Shown one piece after another: positions 7,857 to 10,414 of a DNA stretch of 10,414 nt. Position numbers and translations under genes: made by a program. The stretch lies in contig NZ_CAHJWX010000029.1 of NCBI RefSeq assembly GCF_903643065.1, positions 1-10,414 of the forward strand, written 5' to 3'. Source of the DNA: Sphingomonas bacterium (GTDB taxonomy: Bacteria; Pseudomonadota; Alphaproteobacteria; Sphingomonadales; Sphingomonadaceae). Under the pieces are notes generated by a model that saw only the letters and a list, made by a program, of their open reading frames with translations, searched no databases and was not told the DNA's origin. The first letter of the stretch is position 1; each line of letters opens with the position of its first letter.

Positions 7857-9491
7857 GTGACTCCCAAGAACGAATTGTTGTTTTGCGCGCTCGGCGGCTC
7901 GGGCGAGATCGGCATGAATGTCACGCTCTATGGAGCGCAGGGCAAGTGGGTGATGGTGGATTGCGGCGTCACCTTCGCCGACGCCGGCTATCCGGGGATC
8001 GATCTGATCCTGCCCGATCTCCAGTTCATCGAGGAACGTGGCGACGATCTGGTCGGCATCGTCATCACGCACGGGCATGAGGATCATATCGGCGCGCTGC
8101 CCTATCTGGCCGAGGATCTGGGCGTGCCGCTCTATGCGACGCCGTTCACCGCCGGGCTGGTGCGCGGCAAGCTGGAAGAGGAGGGCATCGCCGACCGCGT
8201 CAAGCTGCGGATCGTGCACGCCAACGAGCCGTTCAAGCTCGGGCCGTTCGGGTTCGAGTTCGTCGAGGTGTCGCATTCGATCCCCGAGGCGAACGCGTTG
8301 GTGATCGATACGCCTGAAGGGCGGGTGTTCCACACGGGCGATTGGAAGCTGGACGCGGCGCCGGTGCTGGGCAACCCCGCCACCGCCGAGGCGCTGACCG
8401 CGATCGGGGATCGCGGCGTGGACGTGATGGTCTGCGATTCAACCAACGTGTTCAACGCCGAGGCGTCCGGCTCGGAGGCCGATGTACGGCGCGGGCTGGC
8501 GGAGACGGTCGCGGCGGCGGCGGGGCGCGTGCTCGTCACCACCTTCGCGTCCAACGCGGCGCGGCTGCACACGCTGGGCCAGGTCGCGCGCGAGACGGGG
8601 CGGCAGCTGTGCGTCACCGGCCGCTCGCTGGACCGCATCCTCAAGGTGGCGCGCGCGACCGGCTATCTTCAGGACTTTCCCGAGACGATCGACCCCGAGA
8701 CGGCGATGCGTCTGCCGCCCAAGCGCGTCCTGATCGTCGCGACCGGCGGGCAGGGCGAGCCGCGCGCGGCGCTGGGCCGGGTCGCCGACGGCAGTCACAC
8801 GATCAAGCTCACCGATGGCGACACGGTGATCTTCTCGTCGCGTCAGATCCCCGGGAATGAGGTGGCGATCGGGCGCATCCAGAACATCCTGGCCGGCAAG
8901 GGCGTGGCGATGGTGACCGAGCGTCAGGCGCATGTCCATGTTTCCGGTCATCCCGGCCAGCCCGAACTCGCCGCGATGTATGGCTGGATCCGGCCAAAGG
9001 CGCTGGTGCCGGTGCATGGCGAGATGCGGCACCTGCGCGAGCATGCCCGTTTCGCCAAGGTGCAGGGCATCGCATCCGCGATCGTGCAGACAAACGGCGA
9101 CATCCTGCGCCTGCTGCCGGGGCCGGCCAGGAAGATCGGCGACGCGCCGGTCGGCCGCCTGGTGCTCGACGGCGACGTGATCTTGCCGGCGGACGGCACG
9201 ACGATCAACGAGCGGCGGCGGATCGCGATCAACGGCCAGGTCTCGGTCGCGGTCGCGTTGCGCGACGGGCGGCTGGTCGGGAGGCCGGAACTGCGCGTGC
9301 AGGGCCTGCCGGTGGAGGAGGATCGCGCGGCGTTCCTGGTCGCCGCCGCCGATGCCGCCGCCGAGGCGGTGCGCGGCGGGCGTCGATCGGCCGATCGGGT
9401 CAAGGAGGATCTGCGCCTGGCGATCCGGCGCATCGCGACCCGCTGGACGGGCAAGAAGCCGGTCGTCGACGTGCTGCTGATCGAGGCGTGA
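7857..9491 (+). CDS. rnj: Ribonuclease J
   Basis: Metallo-beta-lactamase/beta-CASP nuclease with 5'-to-3' exonuclease and, in some members, endonuclease activity; in alphaproteobacteria it contributes to rRNA maturation and mRNA turnover. The 544 residues are a typical length. Zinc-binding and catalytic motifs are THGHEDHIGALPYL (71-84, with H72, H74, D76, H77), H140 in VSHSIPEANAL, and D162 in HTGDWKLD. The beta-CASP region carries SRQIPGNE (328-335), HVHVSGH (359-365) and PVHGEMRHL (385-393). A C-terminal domain of about 100 residues follows and ends VVDVLLIEA. The N-terminus ELLFCALGGSGEIGMN is family-typical, and GTG at 7857 has AGGA in front. All metal-ligand motifs I can recognise are intact. 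It is probably cotranscribed with coaX. Confidence 0.96.
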   Translation: MTPKNELLFCALGGSGEIGMNVTLYGAQGKWVMVDCGVTFADAGYPGIDLILPDLQFIEERGDDLVGIVITHGHEDHIGALPYLAEDLGVPLYATPFTAGLVRGKLEEEGIADRVKLRIVHANEPFKLGPFGFEFVEVSHSIPEANALVIDTPEGRVFHTGDWKLDAAPVLGNPATAEALTAIGDRGVDVMVCDSTNVFNAEASGSEADVRRGLAETVAAAAGRVLVTTFASNAARLHTLGQVARETGRQLCVTGRSLDRILKVARATGYLQDFPETIDPETAMRLPPKRVLIVATGGQGEPRAALGRVADGSHTIKLTDGDTVIFSSRQIPGNEVAIGRIQNILAGKGVAMVTERQAHVHVSGHPGQPELAAMYGWIRPKALVPVHGEMRHLREHARFAKVQGIASAIVQTNGDILRLLPGPARKIGDAPVGRLVLDGDVILPADGTTINERRRIAINGQVSVAVALRDGRLVGRPELRVQGLPVEEDRAAFLVAAADAAAEAVRGGRRSADRVKEDLRLAIRRIATRWTGKKPVVDVLLIEA

Positions 9492-9506
9492 CGCTTCGGT
9501 CCGAAC

Positions 9507-9513
9507 GGAGGAG
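9507..9513 (+). promoter_or_regulatory. Strong ribosome binding site of the DUF1467 gene
   Basis: GGAGGAG lies just before ATG at 9517 and is the closest match to the anti-Shine-Dalgarno sequence among the starts in this window. It sits in the 25-bp gap after rnj. Confidence 0.6.
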
Positions 9514-9516
9514 CTG

Positions 9517-9801
9517 ATGCGCTGGACCTCGGCGGTGGCGATCTACATCCTGTTCTGGGCGATGAGCGTGTTCCTGGTGCTCCCGTTCGGGGTCCGGACG
9601 GGGCACGAGGCGGGCGCCGACCACGTCGTCGGCACGGCGGAAAGCGCGCCGCACGAGTTTCGCCCCGGCCGGATCGCGGTTCGCGTGACGGTGGTGGCGA
9701 CGGTGTTGTTCGTGCTGTTCCAGCTCAACTACCGCTATGACTGGATCACCGCGCAGACGCTGACCTTCTTCAACTTACAGGACGCGCCGCCGCTGCGATG
9801 A
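9517..9801 (+). CDS. DUF1467 family small membrane protein
   Basis: A 94-residue protein of unknown function, recognised as the DUF1467 type by MRWTSAVAIYILFWAMSVFLVLPFGVRT at the N-terminus and AESAPHEFRPGRI in the middle. It has two predicted membrane helices, about residues 5-25 and 54-71, joined by a hydrophilic loop (26-52) containing conserved-looking Pro and Gly residues. No catalytic motif is visible. It starts at ATG 9517 behind a strong ribosome binding site, 25 bp after rnj. From memory, it often follows rnj in alphaproteobacteria, which suggests shared transcription but does not prove shared function. It is the last plus-strand gene before the convergent minus-strand gene. Confidence 0.88.
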   Translation: MRWTSAVAIYILFWAMSVFLVLPFGVRTGHEAGADHVVGTAESAPHEFRPGRIAVRVTVVATVLFVLFQLNYRYDWITAQTLTFFNLQDAPPLR

Positions 9802-9806
9802 CCGCC

Positions 9807-9830
9807 CCTGCCCGGATCGTCCGGAACAGG
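9807..9830. terminator. Candidate bidirectional hairpin in the convergent gap
   Basis: The 30 bp between the DUF1467 stop and the minus-strand stop contain CCTG-C-CCGGA-TCG-TCCGG-AA-CAGG: 9 paired bases with a 3-nt loop and a 1x2 internal loop. The location between converging genes suits a terminator for both. Neither strand has a U-run after the stem, so it is not a classic intrinsic terminator. Confidence 0.35.
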
Positions 9831-9831
9831 T

Positions 9832-10414
9832 TCAGCGCAATCGCTCGATGGCCTGGGCGAGCGCGACGTACAGCTTGCCCATGTCGCTCGACAGCAGCGT
9901 CACGCCCAGCGGCGAGCCGTCGCGCTGGGCGAGCACGGCGCGCAACATCGCCTCGAAATCGTGGATGTAACGGTTGACCTGTTCGCGAAACGGCCCGTCC
10001 GCGTCGTACAGCCCCGCGATCTGACGCGCCTCGCCCGTGTCGAGCAGGCGCACCGCGCGGCGGGTGAACACGCCCCGGTCGCCCTTGAGATACGCCGCCC
10101 AGGCGCTGTCCGTCACGTCGGGCGCCAGGTGGCGGGCGATATCGATCGAGGCGGAGTTGAGCGCCTCGATGAGCAGCGACACGCGCCGCGCGAAGGTGTC
10201 GCGGTCGGCTTCCTCGCGCTCGTGGCGCGCGTCGACCATCCGCGTCTCGACCAGCGCGGATTGTTCGACCAGCGCCTGGACGTGGCCGGCGAGCCGCTCG
10301 GTCGCGCGGGTGGAGGCGTCGACGGCGGTGTTGGTGGCGTCGGTGACGGCGGTGATCTGGCGCTCGACCGTGTCGCTCGCCGCGCGGCGCAGCGCGGCGG
10401 CGGCCTCCGCCTCC
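9832..10414 (-). CDS. Uncharacterised helical protein, C-terminal part (5' end outside window)
   Basis: The reading frame is open to the window edge on the minus strand and ends with TGA at 9832-9834, so the last 193 residues of a larger protein are visible. I do not recognise the family with confidence. Visible residues 1 to about 83 are Ala, Glu, Arg, Thr and Val rich, with no Pro and one Gly, and look like long continuous helix, possibly coiled coil (for example ASDTVERQITAVTDATNTAV). After that, NSASIDIARHLAPDVTDSAW begins a more globular-looking tail with DRGVFTRRAVRLLDTGEA, a FREQVNRYIHDFEAML helix, and the end SDMGKLYVALAQAIERLR. There is no Cys and no membrane helix in the visible part. 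An internal ATG at 10239 would cut the helix and is probably not the start. It converges on the rnj operon. Confidence 0.7.
   Translation of the reverse strand, partial: EAEAAAALRRAASDTVERQITAVTDATNTAVDASTRATERLAGHVQALVEQSALVETRMVDARHEREEADRDTFARRVSLLIEALNSASIDIARHLAPDVTDSAWAAYLKGDRGVFTRRAVRLLDTGEARQIAGLYDADGPFREQVNRYIHDFEAMLRAVLAQRDGSPLGVTLLSSDMGKLYVALAQAIERLR

Noticed and set aside
7136..8080. 314-residue plus-strand frame across coaX and the rnj start
   Set aside because: It is a shadow frame with Arg/Asp-rich composition, covering two well-supported genes and lacking any motif.
9817..9836. Resemblance of the convergent gap to the nuoJ-nuoK hairpin (GGAACAGGTTCAG against TGAAACAAGTTCAG)
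   Set aside because: The match needs several mismatches and an indel, and it overlaps the stop codon of the minus-strand gene; chance is sufficient.
10237..10239. ATG as the true start of the minus-strand gene
   Set aside because: The frame stays open for 58 codons to the window edge and those codons continue the same helical composition, so this methionine is probably internal.

Overview
This GC-rich window (most codons end in G or C) looks like the chromosome of an alphaproteobacterium, most likely a sphingomonad. The evidence is the protein sequences, the gene order nuoJKLMN-birA-coaX-rnj-DUF1467, and small dyad repeats between genes that resemble, from memory, ones scattered through sphingomonad genomes. 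No database search was possible, so the lineage is an inference.

Layout: about 9.8 kb of tightly packed plus-strand genes. The first two thirds are the distal membrane-arm genes of respiratory complex I: nuoJ (92-703), nuoK (834-1139), nuoL (1143-3221), nuoM (3218-4744) and nuoN (4741-6195). nuoL/nuoM and nuoM/nuoN overlap by 4 nt, which suggests translational coupling. nuoJ and nuoK are instead separated by 130 bp holding a paired hairpin repeat. nuoN runs into birA (biotin-protein ligase without a DNA-binding domain), whose best start is a CTG overlapping the nuoN stop. A 99-bp spacer, mostly a second kind of paired hairpin repeat, leads to coaX (type III pantothenate kinase). Then come rnj (RNase J) and a small two-helix membrane protein of the DUF1467 type. 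A 30-bp convergent gap with a hairpin separates this block from the 3' part of a helical, uncharacterised minus-strand gene that runs off the right edge.

Functionally, NuoL, NuoM and NuoN are the antiporter-like proton-pumping subunits, and NuoJ and NuoK link them to the quinone-site module. birA and coaX serve biotin attachment and coenzyme A synthesis. RNase J acts in RNA processing and decay. This looks like a housekeeping region.

I found no mobile element, phage, CRISPR, defence or biosynthetic system. The most interesting signals are non-coding. Two different families of inverted hairpin pairs sit at the only two spacers of about 100 bp or more in the plus-strand block, and each shows base changes that preserve its stem pairing. 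The start of birA is also unusual.
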